A stretch of 64,000 nt of DNA from the IMG/VR virus record IMGVR_UViG_3300022413_000352, positions 1 to 64,000 of that record; one strand, written 5' to 3'. Of this stretch, positions 25,675 through 33,399 are shown piece after piece (the first letter of the stretch is position 1; the number at the start of each line of letters is the position of its first letter). This DNA is from a virus. A program made the translations under genes and the position numbers. The notes below the pieces were generated by a model. It saw nothing but the letters and a program-made list of their open reading frames with translations, had not been told where the DNA came from and did not search any database.

Positions 25675-27338
25675 CCAGAGCTAGGAGGTCTGATTACCAA
25701 TGTTCTCCCAATATCTGGTGCTAGTCCGTTAAATGGGTAGTTGACTGTGTTCCCAAGCTCTACCATTACCGTGCGATCTAGTGTGATTGTGTTTGAAGCG
25801 GAGTTTCGTGCCACCACAGTCGCGATGTTTCCTTGATCTAATCCAATCTGGACAGTATCCCCAGTTACCCGTCCATGTCCTGGACTAAAACAACTCTCGT
25901 CACTTAGGGTGAGAATATTGCCGTTAATAGCCGATACCGTTGCGAGACTTACCCCATCGTCAATACCGGGTGAACCGGCAGCTAATTCGTATGAACTCAC
26001 ACCCTCAACAAACGGAAATGGGCTTGTCTCAAAAATAGGAGTACCTACAAGTGAGTTAGCATCTTGCCCAGTTCCCGACCGCCATAAAGCTAACGTGGCG
26101 AAAAATGTGGTGGTCTCCGCTTCCTCCCAAAATACATCGGCTTCTCGACTAAACAAGTTACCATCTGAACGCCAGGTGAACGGACCGTCTTTCGTCTCGA
26201 TGTTTCGTATATCTGCGAAATCAGTCGTCACACTTGGAGCCACGAGCGCCATATTATTCAGCAACGCCCCTTCTCCCGACAATCGGGAGTATAGCGTCCG
26301 AAATTGGGCGAGGTTGGTTTCAAGAACAGATACATTGTGAGCCACGCAGGTATCAAGTGTCGCTGGAGCAGTAATGGCAGTCCCACCGACGATGATCGCT
26401 CGGCCATTCTGATCAACCGAGATATTCCGACGAATGATAACGCCACGTGTTTGTATTCCAGCTTGCTCCGCACTCGCGACTATACACACGCCGATATTGT
26501 CGAGACAGACATTATCTTCCATCGTAACGTTCGTCGCGCCATCTACATAGAGCGCAGTATGCTCGCTGGCAGTGCCTGAGTTTTTTACCACGTTATTGGC
26601 GATAAGTCCGTTAGTGGGGATCCCCTCATTTAACCGACCAATCACATCAATCCCGATCATTGACACATTATCAAGGATGTTTCCCGTAATCGTAAACCCG
26701 TCAATTGCCCTCGAAAGCGTAAGAGCTTCGTCATATGCTCCAGCCTCTCCTGTCACTAGATTTGTCAGCTCATTATCTGTGATCTCAATGTCACATATCT
26801 GACCAAACTTCGTTTGATTCTCACTGCCGTCAAGCCAGATGCCATGCCCATCAACTCCAACGGCATCGATCTGATCATGGATGGCTAAATTCTTAATAAC
26901 CACGCTATTTACTCGGCATGCACCTGTTTCAAACCCATTTGTGCCTACAAAAACACCCGCACCAGTGTGGTCGCGTATCGTAAATCCGTCTAAAACAATC
27001 CCACCTGATGATGCTGTAATCCTAATTTGCTGCCCGCTTCCCGTCAAAGTTCCATCGATGATCGCAGTGCGTGGCCCCTTTAGCGTAATCGGGTTCTCTT
27101 TAGTACAGTTCCAGCCTGTAATGGTTACAAGCCCAGCATACGACCCTGCCACCATATTGATCGTGTCACCACACCCAGCAGGGCCGTCAAATGTAACCGC
27201 TCTGGCCAAGGTTAGCCACGCATTACCCTCGCTTAGCCCGTCCGCAGAATCATTACCAGTTGTACTAACAAAGTAATCAGTCGCGAGCGCATGAGAAAAA
27301 GATAGACAGATGATCAGAAAGGCCAGAATATGTGCCAT
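25656..27338 (-). CDS. Secreted right-handed beta-helix protein
   Basis: A 560-residue protein with a Sec signal peptide (MAHILAFLIICLSFSHALA, then TDYFVSTTGNDSADG). The 'yfVst.GnDsadG.se..aw.tl..Av' start is typical of secreted PbH1 beta-helix proteins. Repeated turns follow (IVLDGFTIRDHTGAGVFVG, CDIEITDNELTNLV, FTITGNILDNVSMIGIDV, VTMEDNVCLDNIG). GGAGG precedes the ATG. The fold matches polysaccharide lyases and tailspike depolymerases; catalytic residues were not identified. A second, larger beta-helix protein lies at 3531-8345. Both carry export signals, unusual for virion proteins. Confidence 0.75.
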   Translation of the reverse strand: MAHILAFLIICLSFSHALATDYFVSTTGNDSADGLSEGNAWLTLARAVTFDGPAGCGDTINMVAGSYAGLVTITGWNCTKENPITLKGPRTAIIDGTLTGSGQQIRITASSGGIVLDGFTIRDHTGAGVFVGTNGFETGACRVNSVVIKNLAIHDQIDAVGVDGHGIWLDGSENQTKFGQICDIEITDNELTNLVTGEAGAYDEALTLSRAIDGFTITGNILDNVSMIGIDVIGRLNEGIPTNGLIANNVVKNSGTASEHTALYVDGATNVTMEDNVCLDNIGVCIVASAEQAGIQTRGVIIRRNISVDQNGRAIIVGGTAITAPATLDTCVAHNVSVLETNLAQFRTLYSRLSGEGALLNNMALVAPSVTTDFADIRNIETKDGPFTWRSDGNLFSREADVFWEEAETTTFFATLALWRSGTGQDANSLVGTPIFETSPFPFVEGVSSYELAAGSPGIDDGVSLATVSAINGNILTLSDESCFSPGHGRVTGDTVQIGLDQGNIATVVARNSASNTITLDRTVMVELGNTVNYPFNGLAPDIGRTLVIRPPSSGCARSG

Positions 27339-27468
27339 CAAAACCTCCGAACCCCTATGCTCGGGGTAGGGTTATCATTTCCCACCAAATAGTCTGTAGA
27401 GAATTCTACAACCTACGCTCCTTTATGCCGCCCCCATCGTCTGCCCCTTTTGGCTGTACCGTATCCTC

Positions 27469-27894
27469 TTACGGCATCTGTTGAACTGTCGAGGGTGTAC
27501 ACATCGGCTCGCCCCACATTTGCCCATTTCCGTCTTTCATATACACACACTGGAATATTGCCGTTACTTGTTCGATCATCACGTTAAGTGGCTGATTTTT
27601 TGGTCCCTGACGCCCATCTATCGACGCTGTAATCGTGAACCAATCACCATGCTTGAGACCTAGCGACTCGCATGTCGCCTCTGCTTTGTTATCGTCTCCT
27701 GATACCTGATACGTATCAATCTCTACCGCGTTTATTTGCGGCATGGTCATCACCGCTTCAGAACTATCCGCTTTGTAGATGTGATATCCAACCGTCCGCT
27801 CTGATGCAGGACGTTCCCACGATACATAACAAGCCTGAGCCGATACGATCGTGGGCAGTAGTAATACGACTAAACCGACCAATAATCGCTTCAT
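27469..27894 (-). CDS. Secreted FN3-like protein
   Basis: A 141-residue protein with signal peptide MKRLLVGLVVLLLPTIVSA and then an FN3-like domain (CYVSWERPASERTVGYHIYKADSS...GDWFTITASIDGRQG). Four cysteines remain in the mature part, suited to disulfides in the periplasm. AGGAG precedes the ATG. It is paired with the similar secreted protein at 27902-28294, seven bases upstream, and is followed by a 130-base gap before the beta-helix gene. Role unknown. Confidence 0.65.
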   Translation of the reverse strand: MKRLLVGLVVLLLPTIVSAQACYVSWERPASERTVGYHIYKADSSEAVMTMPQINAVEIDTYQVSGDDNKAEATCESLGLKHGDWFTITASIDGRQGPKNQPLNVMIEQVTAIFQCVYMKDGNGQMWGEPMCTPSTVQQMP

Positions 27895-27901
27895 GATGCT
27901 C

Positions 27902-28294
27902 CTAACGATAGTTTACTGTAATGTTCTTTACAGCAGGGGGAATGCAAATCTCGTTACTGAATTCACTTGCAATCGGGGCTTTCGTTTCAATGACTTCGCC
28001 CATGGTAAGCATGGAAAAACAAAGCGGTTGGTCACGGGTAAAGACAAAGCTAAAACGTCTCACATCAATCGGTACGTATATCATATCCTCGTAGGGTTGC
28101 GGCATGTCGGCTAGATCGCATACGAGAACATCACCCCTAGACGATTCACCCCATGCAAGATAGAAACTTTTAGCGATTACACCCGCGTTTTCGGCGTCAT
28201 CATAATCCCACGCCATCGTGATTTTTGGCACGAAGTCTTGGGCGTAACTAATCGACGCTGCCAACAGAATAATCAACAGAGTCAATGCTTTCAT
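27902..28294 (-). CDS. Secreted FN3-like protein
   Basis: A 130-residue protein with signal peptide MKALTLLIILLAASISYA, then 'QDFVPKITMAWDYDDAENAGVIAKSFYLAWG', an FN3/Ig-like opening strand pattern. Cys residues at the middle and end could form disulfides. GAGG lies before the ATG. It overlaps the end of the upstream gene by 47 bases. Along with 27469-27894 and 2750-3106 it forms a small set of exported single-domain proteins in this genome. Function unknown. Confidence 0.65.
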   Translation of the reverse strand: MKALTLLIILLAASISYAQDFVPKITMAWDYDDAENAGVIAKSFYLAWGESSRGDVLVCDLADMPQPYEDMIYVPIDVRRFSFVFTRDQPLCFSMLTMGEVIETKAPIASEFSNEICIPPAVKNITVNYR

Positions 28295-28481
28295 GGTTAC
28301 CTCGTTTGTACTCGACTAGGGCAAGTAAAGCCGATTGGTGCTCAAGTAATGTCTTAGCGTGCCAGGACTTGAATAACGGATTGAGACCCACGATCGATAG
28401 CCGACCATCACGGACGCGGAAGGTGCCGCCCGCTTTTATGATCGAATCGTAGACTTCCGTTGTCGTGATATCTCGCCTCAT
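28248..28481 (-). CDS. Small phage protein with TubC-like docking pattern
   Basis: A 77-residue protein, MRRDITTTEVYDSIIKAGGTFRVRDGRLSIVGLNPLFKSWHAKTLLEHQSALLALVEYKRG. The pattern 'i...Gg.f.v.dGrL.i.g.......... .l..h...Lla.l' resembles the TubC N-terminal docking domain seen in many small phage proteins. GGAG is eight bases before the ATG at 28481. It overlaps the small membrane protein frame upstream by 74 bases. The function in phages is not established. Confidence 0.6.
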   Translation of the reverse strand: MRRDITTTEVYDSIIKAGGTFRVRDGRLSIVGLNPLFKSWHAKTLLEHQSALLALVEYKRGNHESIDSVDYSVGSVD

Positions 28482-28581
28482 AGTAGTCACTCCAGCACAC
28501 AAATAGCCTGATTATTCCACCCAATGCAAATATGGCACACAACACCCATACGCCAATATACCAGTAAATAAAAAAGGACAT
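28408..28581 (-). CDS. Small membrane protein, possible lysis accessory
   Basis: A 57-residue protein with one long hydrophobic segment (FFIYWYIGVWVLCAIFALGGIIRLFVCW) and a charged C-terminal tail (SDYYEARYHDNGSLRFDHKSGRHLPRP). AAAGGGG lies three bases before this ATG, which is rather close. Near the endolysin gene, a one-helix membrane protein may be a holin or antiholin; this is inference. It overlaps the next gene by 74 bases in another frame. Confidence 0.5.
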   Translation of the reverse strand: MSFFIYWYIGVWVLCAIFALGGIIRLFVCWSDYYEARYHDNGSLRFDHKSGRHLPRP

Positions 28582-28595
28582 ACACCCCTTTGCCA

Positions 28596-28639
28596 CAAGG
28601 CGCGACTACCTGCCACCTACGGTACATAGTCGCGCCTTG
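28596..28639. repeat. 13-bp perfect inverted repeat
   Basis: CAAGGCGCGACTA (28596-28608) pairs with TAGTCGCGCCTTG (28627-28639) around an 18-base loop. It lies between the endolysin gene and the small membrane gene. There is no T-tract on either side, so it is more likely a processing/stability hairpin or a protein-binding site than a standard terminator. Confidence 0.75.
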
Positions 28640-28689
28640 CTGGAGTACCCCACTACGACCGAGGCAGGTCAGTGGTAGCAGGGGTTTCG

Positions 28690-29001
28690 TTATTTCATAC
28701 CTCGCCATGCAATTGAGTAATGATTCCCATCTTCAAACCGACCGCCCCAGCTCCCACCGATGCTTTCCCAGTATTCACCAAGTGGCTCGTGTGACTTTGT
28801 TGATCTGAGATAGCGACCGTTTTTGAACAAGTTAAGATCAACCGCTAAGCGCTTACAATGCAGGCTTTTATCGTGCCCATGCGTAACCTCAGGCGAGCGG
28901 TAAGTGTCCCCGAAAGTAACCTCATACCCAAGTATCTCAGCATGTAGTATGAGCCTGGCTACCATGCCCGCGAATTTGGATTGCGTCTCTCGTAATGTCA
29001 T
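28690..29001 (-). CDS. Endolysin, M15-type L-alanyl-D-glutamate/D-Ala-D-Ala peptidase
   Basis: A 103-residue enzyme starting MTLRETQSKFAGMVARLI. The zinc site is visible as 'SLHCKRLAVDLNLF' (His48, Asp55) and 'DGNHYS' (His94), with the catalytic acidic residue probably in 'GEYWESIGGSWGGRF'. Length and pattern match phage peptidase_M15_4 endolysins that cut peptide crosslinks in peptidoglycan. No signal peptide is present, so it needs a holin or similar for release. Its ATG overlaps the stop of a 29-residue membrane peptide gene (ATGA), giving a coupled lysis pair. Confidence 0.88.
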   Translation of the reverse strand: MTLRETQSKFAGMVARLILHAEILGYEVTFGDTYRSPEVTHGHDKSLHCKRLAVDLNLFKNGRYLRSTKSHEPLGEYWESIGGSWGGRFEDGNHYSIAWRGMK

Positions 29002-29087
29002 CGGAAGCTCTGGTAGGCGCAATATAGTGGCGTACCTAAAACAAGTAATACAATCAATATTTTAAGGGCAATGTTGGCGGATGTCAT
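28998..29087 (-). CDS. 29-residue membrane peptide coupled to the endolysin
   Basis: A short frame (MTSANIALKILIVLLVLGTPLYCAYQSFR) with a well-placed AAGGA before the ATG and one hydrophobic helix. Its TGA overlaps the endolysin ATG. The ribosome-binding site, membrane segment and ATGA junction make a real gene likely despite its size. It could be a pinholin-like or lysis-regulating peptide; this is inferred from context only. Confidence 0.55.
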   Translation of the reverse strand: MTSANIALKILIVLLVLGTPLYCAYQSFR

Positions 29088-29405
29088 AACATTCCTTTAA
29101 CGGGGAGTGACGCACTTTCACACTCCCCGTCAGTCACTCAGACATGCGCGCCGGGCGGTACGATCCCGAGCCTGAGTGCTTTAATTTGGGAACGCAGCGA
29201 GAGCACCTTATACTCACTGCGCCCACCACTCAGATCCAAACCGTGGAGAGGGTTCACGGCATCTGAGCGTTACTGAAACGGTGAGAGAGGGCGACTGTAT
29301 ATCCTCTCTCACCTAGTCGCCTGATAACCCAGCCCCCAGAAATGAATTCTCAGGCGTTTTATACTCAATGAATACCAGTACAAGTGTTCACACTATAAAA
29401 TGCCT
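29088..29405 (-). promoter_or_regulatory. Gene-free leader with several strong stem-loops before the lysis genes
   Basis: No gene was found in this 318-base stretch. It holds ACGGGGAGTG/CACTCCCCGT (29100-29109 with 29121-29130), just before the ribosome-binding site of the lysis peptide. A two-level stem (CTCAGAT/ATCTGAG enclosing CCGTG/CACGG) lies at about 29230-29265. A perfect 11-bp hairpin GGTGAGAGAGG/CCTCTCTCACC lies at 29280-29290 with 29303-29313, and GGCGACT/AGTCGCC can pair in competition with it. Alternative pairings suggest a regulatory leader or a small RNA. Confidence 0.5.
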
Positions 29406-29771
29406 TTAAAGGGTATTCTCGTGCGTTACAGGCGGTAATTCGAGCCAGCAGTTGACGCCTTGGATCATACGGCGCGACAGATTCACGTCTGAGAGGTTCC
29501 AGGGTTGCCCACGTTGCCCATCCATAATTTCCTTGACCAATTGCTCGCATTCAACACGAATTGGGATATTTGACACGTTCTCGGCTGTTAGACGCCCTAA
29601 TAGGAAGTTGAGGGCATAATGTTCAACATGGTGCTTACGGCATCCGTTCCGAATAACGGCGTTAGAGTACAACGTAACGCCATGCTCATCGCTATATCCA
29701 AACATCCCAACGAAATTATTCTTGCCACTCTTAAGCTCGTTCACTTCAACGTATCCATGTGCTTCAGACAT
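29406..29771 (-). CDS. Hypothetical phage protein
   Basis: A 121-residue protein starting MSEAHGYVEVNELKSGKNNFVGMFGYSDEHGVTLYSN. The ATG at 29771 has GGAGG upstream, so the longer frame is not used. The 'C....VEHYALNFLLGRLTAENVSNIPIRVECEQLVKEIM' part is helical. It overlaps the end of the zinc-ribbon gene by eight bases and belongs to the same coupled early run of small genes. Family not recognised. Confidence 0.55.
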   Translation of the reverse strand: MSEAHGYVEVNELKSGKNNFVGMFGYSDEHGVTLYSNAVIRNGCRKHHVEHYALNFLLGRLTAENVSNIPIRVECEQLVKEIMDGQRGQPWNLSDVNLSRRMIQGVNCWLELPPVTHENTL

Positions 29772-29883
29772 TATCTTCCTCCGCAGCAACCGCACACTCA
29801 TAGCAGAGCGGATCCTCGGCACGGTATGGGTAATGGGTTGGAAGTCGTTCGCCGCATGAGATGCAAAACGTGTAGGTTGGCAC
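29764..29883 (-). CDS. 39-residue zinc-ribbon protein
   Basis: A short frame starting at GTG (29881-29883), with AAAGGGG eight bases upstream. It encodes PTYTFCISCGERLPTHYP and then YRAEDPLCYECAVAAEED. Two Cys-X2-Cys pairs spaced about 20 residues apart give a plausible zinc knuckle. The start overlaps the preceding stop (TAGTG) and the stop overlaps the next gene, so it fits the tight operon. Probably a small regulatory protein; role unknown. Confidence 0.55.
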   Translation of the reverse strand: MPTYTFCISCGERLPTHYPYRAEDPLCYECAVAAEEDNV

Positions 29884-30086
29884 TATTCATACCCCTTTGT
29901 AATACTCTTAGACGCTTCGATATCTCTCATCAACTTATTGCTCCGCGACCACGACACCAAATCTTCAGCCACCAAGATCAGCATCTTGATTTCACGGTAC
30001 GATAAATCATCCATTTTGCCCCTGGCAATGATGCAGTCCTCATTCACCGCTGCCATGAATATATCAACGTAAGTTTGTTCATTCAT
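29883..30086 (-). CDS. Small hypothetical protein
   Basis: A 67-residue, mostly helical protein (MNEQTYVDIFMAAVNEDCIIARGKMDDLSYREIKMLILVAEDLVSWSRSNK). AAAGGGG lies six bases before the ATG, the motif shared by many early genes here. Start and stop overlap its neighbours by one and about three bases. No family was recognised. Confidence 0.55.
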   Translation of the reverse strand: MNEQTYVDIFMAAVNEDCIIARGKMDDLSYREIKMLILVAEDLVSWSRSNKLMRDIEASKSITKGYE

Positions 30087-30295
30087 CAGTCGCCCCTTTC
30101 GTCTACCAAATCAAGCAACGACTCAAGCGCAGCCCCATGGCTCGGAAATAGACTTGAATAATCCATGAATCGTTGCTTAACGCCACTGTAACAGCGAATG
30201 CCTAACATCGATGATCGGCTGCGCTCATGCCATTTTTCTTGAGGCGTGTCCCGCCAATCTTTTCGCTTGTCCACAGTGCCACCTTCATCAGGCAT
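30086..30295 (-). CDS. Small hypothetical protein
   Basis: A 69-residue protein with a charged N-terminus (DKRKDWRDTPQEKWHERSRSSMLG) and a C-terminal part (GVKQRFMDYSSLFPSHGAALESLLDLV). AGAGGAAAAG precedes the ATG. It overlaps the upstream zinc-binding gene by eight bases. It may be a small DNA- or protein-binding factor, but nothing specific supports that. Confidence 0.5.
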   Translation of the reverse strand: MPDEGGTVDKRKDWRDTPQEKWHERSRSSMLGIRCYSGVKQRFMDYSSLFPSHGAALESLLDLVDERGD

Positions 30296-30476
30296 TAAAC
30301 TTTTCCTCTAACTCGATTACCTCACACGCTTCACACAGCACCTCGGATTCCAACTGCCCGGTGTTGATTTTCAGATCATCACCACATATCGGGCAGAATG
30401 AGAATAGGACTTCTTGGAATATGTCATCGGGTGGTAGATCGTCTTCGTAGCGATGGAAATACTCGGTGATTTTCAT
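30288..30476 (-). CDS. Small zinc-ribbon protein
   Basis: A 62-residue protein with two Cys pairs (FCPICGDDLKI and EVLCEACEVIEL) about 25 residues apart, a typical zinc ribbon. The ATG at 30476 follows AAAGGGG by six bases. It is first in the minus-strand run of small genes. A TTGCAT-17-TATCAT promoter and a strong palindrome lie just upstream. The overall acidity suggests a protein-interaction role. Confidence 0.6.
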   Translation of the reverse strand: MKITEYFHRYEDDLPPDDIFQEVLFSFCPICGDDLKINTGQLESEVLCEACEVIELEEKFNA

Positions 30477-30496
30477 GGTTTGCCCCTTTGTGCTGG

Positions 30497-30523
30497 AGCA
30501 AGTTATCATTTTGATAACTTGCT
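30497..30523. promoter_or_regulatory. 27-bp palindrome, candidate operator
   Basis: AGCAAGTTATCA and TGATAACTTGCT flank a TTT centre with perfect symmetry. It lies between the minus-strand promoter (30556-30584) and the ribosome-binding site of the first gene. A dimeric repressor bound here would block that transcript. On the plus strand it is followed by TTTT and could also act as a weak terminator. Confidence 0.55.
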
Positions 30524-30555
30524 TTTGCCTTACCCCTCACTCAATCTCTAACTAT

Positions 30556-30584
30556 ATGATAGCCTAGTACGAAACATAATGCAA
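30556..30584 (-). promoter_or_regulatory. Sigma70-like promoter for the small-gene run
   Basis: On the minus strand TTGCAT and TATCAT are separated by 17 bases, about 80 bases before the start at 30476. It is the best promoter candidate for the 30476-28248 genes. Confidence 0.5.
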
Positions 30585-30599
30585 GGGAAAAGCGACGTA

Positions 30600-31056
30600 A
30601 AATGTGGAAATCGAGGGCAGTGAAAAATAGTTTGAAAAACCGTTAATTCTGGCACGATTTTTTGCATCGCGCGTATCGCGTTATATAGGATACGAAAATG
30701 GACATCGAAAAAAGTGCCCGATGCCTGTCTATTCCGGATACTCCGAATCGGTGATTTTACTTGACGATTTCCATCAAGTAAAAAACCCGGTATTAAAGTT
30801 GACATTTCATTCTTGTAAAAATACTTGACACTGTAAGTCCTTTATTATCTATGCGAATTCGGAGTTTCCGGAGTTATCGGTGTTTCGCAGTATCTTCGGT
30901 ATTCTTCGTAGTTACTGTTTCAGAGTTTTCGTGGTAAACCGACCCTTGTTTTTTTGTTCGGAGTAACAAATATCTGTAAAAAATGATTTTTTATTATTAT
31001 TATTATTATTTACACCCTATATTAGTCAGATAGCTATATACCTATACTGATGGTAA
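30600..31056. other. AT-rich gene-free region with inverted motifs, possible origin or control region
   Basis: No credible gene lies here. An 18-base motif, ATTCGGAGTTTCCGGAGT, at about 30865-30882 (plus) recurs inverted at about 30733-30751 with two differences. Between them are TTACTTGA/TCAAGTAA (about 30757-30781) and two TTGACA motifs. An (ATT)n run lies near 30995-31012. Upstream of a primase/helicase terminator and between two transcripts, it could hold a replication origin. This is inference. Confidence 0.35.
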
Positions 31057-31093
31057 AATATCAGGAGGACAAGCAATCTGTCCCCCTGATATC
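31057..31093 (-). terminator. Rho-independent terminator after the primase/helicase gene
   Basis: On the minus strand ATATCAGG-GGGACA pairs with TGTCC-CCTGATAT around a short loop, followed by TTTT. It starts ten bases past the stop codon. Confidence 0.65.
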
Positions 31094-31102
31094 AGTCAAG
31101 CA

Positions 31103-33082
31103 CTATTGATTTTCCGGCCACATATCCTTAGGTAACTGTAAGAAATCCCCTTGCGTGTCCGTTGTATTACCCCTAGCCACCTTAACGACTTCTAGCCCTA
31201 GCCGATGCCTAACCTCATGCAAAGTCGTTCGCTTGAAGTCTTGCTGCTCTGCTAGCGTGGTGATTTCAACCCGATTCCATTTACAATCCGGGGCGTTGTA
31301 TAGCAGTTCATACAGCCACACAAAACACCGATTCCGCTCAATCGGTGCGGGTCCACGTCCACTTGGATTAAGGTCTTCGCCAGTGAATGGTGAAACCCCA
31401 CCCCATGAGAATTCACCCTCAACCCTAGAAAAGCGCATTGATTTTGGAATACGCCCATGGTTGAGTTTTACCACTGAGAGGATGGCGTAGTTGTTATCCT
31501 GTGGATCGCCGTTCACAGTCAGGACGGCTCTAGGCACGCTGCTAAACTCATGACTACCCGCGATCCCATAAGCCGCGCTAGTCTGTGCCGCTTTCGGTGG
31601 ATGTGCGATAAGCACAATCGCGAGCTTGTATTGTTCAGCGAGCCGAGAGAGCCCCAGCATAATCGGACGGACATGCTCACCCTTGTTCATGTCCTTACCT
31701 GGCGGAAAGAACGACTGGAACGGGTCAAATATCACCATTCTGGGTCGGTACTTCTCAAAGGTCCGAGCCAGTAACGTCAATTGATCCAGATAAACGGGAT
31801 AGATCGTTTCCTTTTCTTGCCCGTATGGCACGAGTTCCGAGCTTTGGGTACCGGGTATGATTTTAACATTACTGGGGTCATACCCAGCCGCTTGTAATCT
31901 TGGGATGATACTAGCGGAAGGTGAATCTTCACCTGGATAAATAAGCACTGTCCCTGGTTCCACTTTACAGGTTGGCTTACCGTATTTGTCCGGTAGAAAT
32001 CCTCCGATAGTAACAGTGGCACCAATACCATAGACAGCGGTGGACTTCCCTGAACCACCCTTGCCCGCAATGATGGATAGATCGCCAGTAGGAATGTAAT
32101 TTTCCCATAACCACGTATGCTCAACTGGCTTGAATTCATCCGGGCGCTTAACGATAAGTGATCGGGTCGGCATAAATAACCTCGATGTTTCCGCTTTGGT
32201 TTTAGGCTTTACATAGTCCTCGGTTAGTGATGCTAATTCCACCAACTCATTGATTGTGTGCCCATCTTCTAACCAATCATAGACATCATCCTTCTCACTC
32301 AACCCCTCAAACGTGAGAATTTGGCAGCGCTGGCGGACTTTCCATAGACTACTAGCAATATCAAGGGCGTATAACTTTCCAGCATCGTCATTATCTGGTA
32401 TAATGACAATGTTGGAGGCACCCATAAGCGAGGTCGCATAACCCGTCGCATGTGGTTGTGTCCAGCCTTTAGAGCCGCCTGCTGAAGTGGTCGCGCAAAG
32501 GTTTTCTTGCAACAACCTGTCGGCACACTTCTCGCCCTCGACGATGTAAATAGTGTCTCCGTGTTCTATGGCGTCGATCACTGCCGGTAGCTGGTACAGG
32601 TAGCGTTCGACGCCGTTCATATTCCATTGTGTTTGCCCCTGCCAATCCGTATGACACTGACGGAATGTTTTCTTTCCGTTTGCATCCTCATACCGATGAA
32701 CCTGATACGCCTCAGTCCCCTCACCATCGTAATAGGACCACGTATTTACTAGCTCTTTAGGCACTGGCGGCTTAGGTGGTGCCTTTTCAATCGGTGCACG
32801 GGGTACGGATTGAATATAATTGGGTCGGCGTTGTCCAAAGCGGATATCGTGCCCCGTTGTCTGCTCTATGGCGTCACAGATATCCCTCCATCTACATCCG
32901 CTGAAACAATTTACCTCGATACCTCTAGGGCTATCCTTTAGCGATAGAGACGGGTTAGTGTCATTGTGAGCGGGACAGTTGGTCATCCATCCATCAGGGA
33001 CACGCGCGGCTTTATCTGTTCGGGATAACAACAGTGCGAGTTCTTGTGCTGTAATATCGGAACGGTCGGGATTTATCGGCAT
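31103..33082 (-). CDS. Primase-helicase: CHC2-like zinc, TOPRIM and RecA/RepA-type ATPase
   Basis: A 659-residue protein. A zinc-binding primase start is seen around residue 33 (CPAHNDTNPSLSLKD...CFSGC). A TOPRIM domain follows near 175 (IYIVEGEKCADRLL, and IIPDNDDAGKLYA). A RecA-like ATPase lies near 335 (LSIIAGKGGSGKSTAVYG, Walker A; PRMVIFDPFQSFF, Walker B). The C-terminal end (RNRCFVWLYELLYN...EITTLAEQQDFKRTTLHEVRHRLG) looks like a winged-helix. It should prime and unwind DNA at the phage fork. The ATG at 33082 lies just past the stop of the Cro-like gene. Confidence 0.85.
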   Translation of the reverse strand: MPINPDRSDITAQELALLLSRTDKAARVPDGWMTNCPAHNDTNPSLSLKDSPRGIEVNCFSGCRWRDICDAIEQTTGHDIRFGQRRPNYIQSVPRAPIEKAPPKPPVPKELVNTWSYYDGEGTEAYQVHRYEDANGKKTFRQCHTDWQGQTQWNMNGVERYLYQLPAVIDAIEHGDTIYIVEGEKCADRLLQENLCATTSAGGSKGWTQPHATGYATSLMGASNIVIIPDNDDAGKLYALDIASSLWKVRQRCQILTFEGLSEKDDVYDWLEDGHTINELVELASLTEDYVKPKTKAETSRLFMPTRSLIVKRPDEFKPVEHTWLWENYIPTGDLSIIAGKGGSGKSTAVYGIGATVTIGGFLPDKYGKPTCKVEPGTVLIYPGEDSPSASIIPRLQAAGYDPSNVKIIPGTQSSELVPYGQEKETIYPVYLDQLTLLARTFEKYRPRMVIFDPFQSFFPPGKDMNKGEHVRPIMLGLSRLAEQYKLAIVLIAHPPKAAQTSAAYGIAGSHEFSSVPRAVLTVNGDPQDNNYAILSVVKLNHGRIPKSMRFSRVEGEFSWGGVSPFTGEDLNPSGRGPAPIERNRCFVWLYELLYNAPDCKWNRVEITTLAEQQDFKRTTLHEVRHRLGLEVVKVARGNTTDTQGDFLQLPKDMWPENQ

Positions 33083-33084
33083 GA

Positions 33085-33297
33085 TCAATATCTTTCCTTG
33101 GCAATGTAGCAATAGTCTCGAACGTACCCGAGTTTAGCAGCCATCTTAGCAGTTACTTCACGGCGACGTGTCAGCATCTCGCTCAATTGGCTGGGTGAGA
33201 TATCCAACTCAATCGCAGCTTCCCGTTGGCTGCTGTAAGTGCCAATGAATTCCACCAGTGCGTCATACATTTGGTCAGTAGTTAATAGGGTCGGCAT
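33085..33297 (-). CDS. Cro-like helix-turn-helix regulator
   Basis: A 70-residue protein with one HTH: 'SSQREAAIELDISPSQLSEMLTRRREVTAKMAAKLGY'. It starts after AGGAGG with eight bases spacing. A second ATG only five bases upstream is out of frame and reaches a stop after six codons. It is the first gene of the primase transcript, opposite the rightward early genes, the standard arrangement of a Cro-type switch protein. The two promoters at 33346-33427 are its likely targets. Confidence 0.75.
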   Translation of the reverse strand: MPTLLTTDQMYDALVEFIGTYSSQREAAIELDISPSQLSEMLTRRREVTAKMAAKLGYVRDYCYIAKERY

Positions 33298-33345
33298 GCC
33301 ATAATCCTCCTGTTTTGTATTTTGCGAATCACTAAAACTATGTAT

Positions 33346-33374
33346 ACTATAGTACCCAACGCCTACCTTGTCAA
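33346..33374 (-). promoter_or_regulatory. Strong sigma70 promoter for the Cro-like/primase transcript
   Basis: TTGACA and TATAGT with a 17-base spacer on the minus strand, about 40 bases before the Cro-like gene. A GTATAC repeat overlaps the -10 region. Confidence 0.75.
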
Positions 33375-33399
33375 GCCATAAAATAATACCCGATTTATG

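Noticed and set aside
28487-28708. Minus-strand open frame of 73 codons overlapping the 13-bp inverted repeat
   Set aside because: It overlaps the small membrane protein frame, has no ribosome-binding site, and runs through the hairpin. The membrane protein frame is preferred.
30548-30805. Minus-strand open frame of 85 codons in the AT-rich region
   Set aside because: No ribosome-binding site; it spans a promoter-like element and inverted motifs, and the translated sequence lacks protein-like features.
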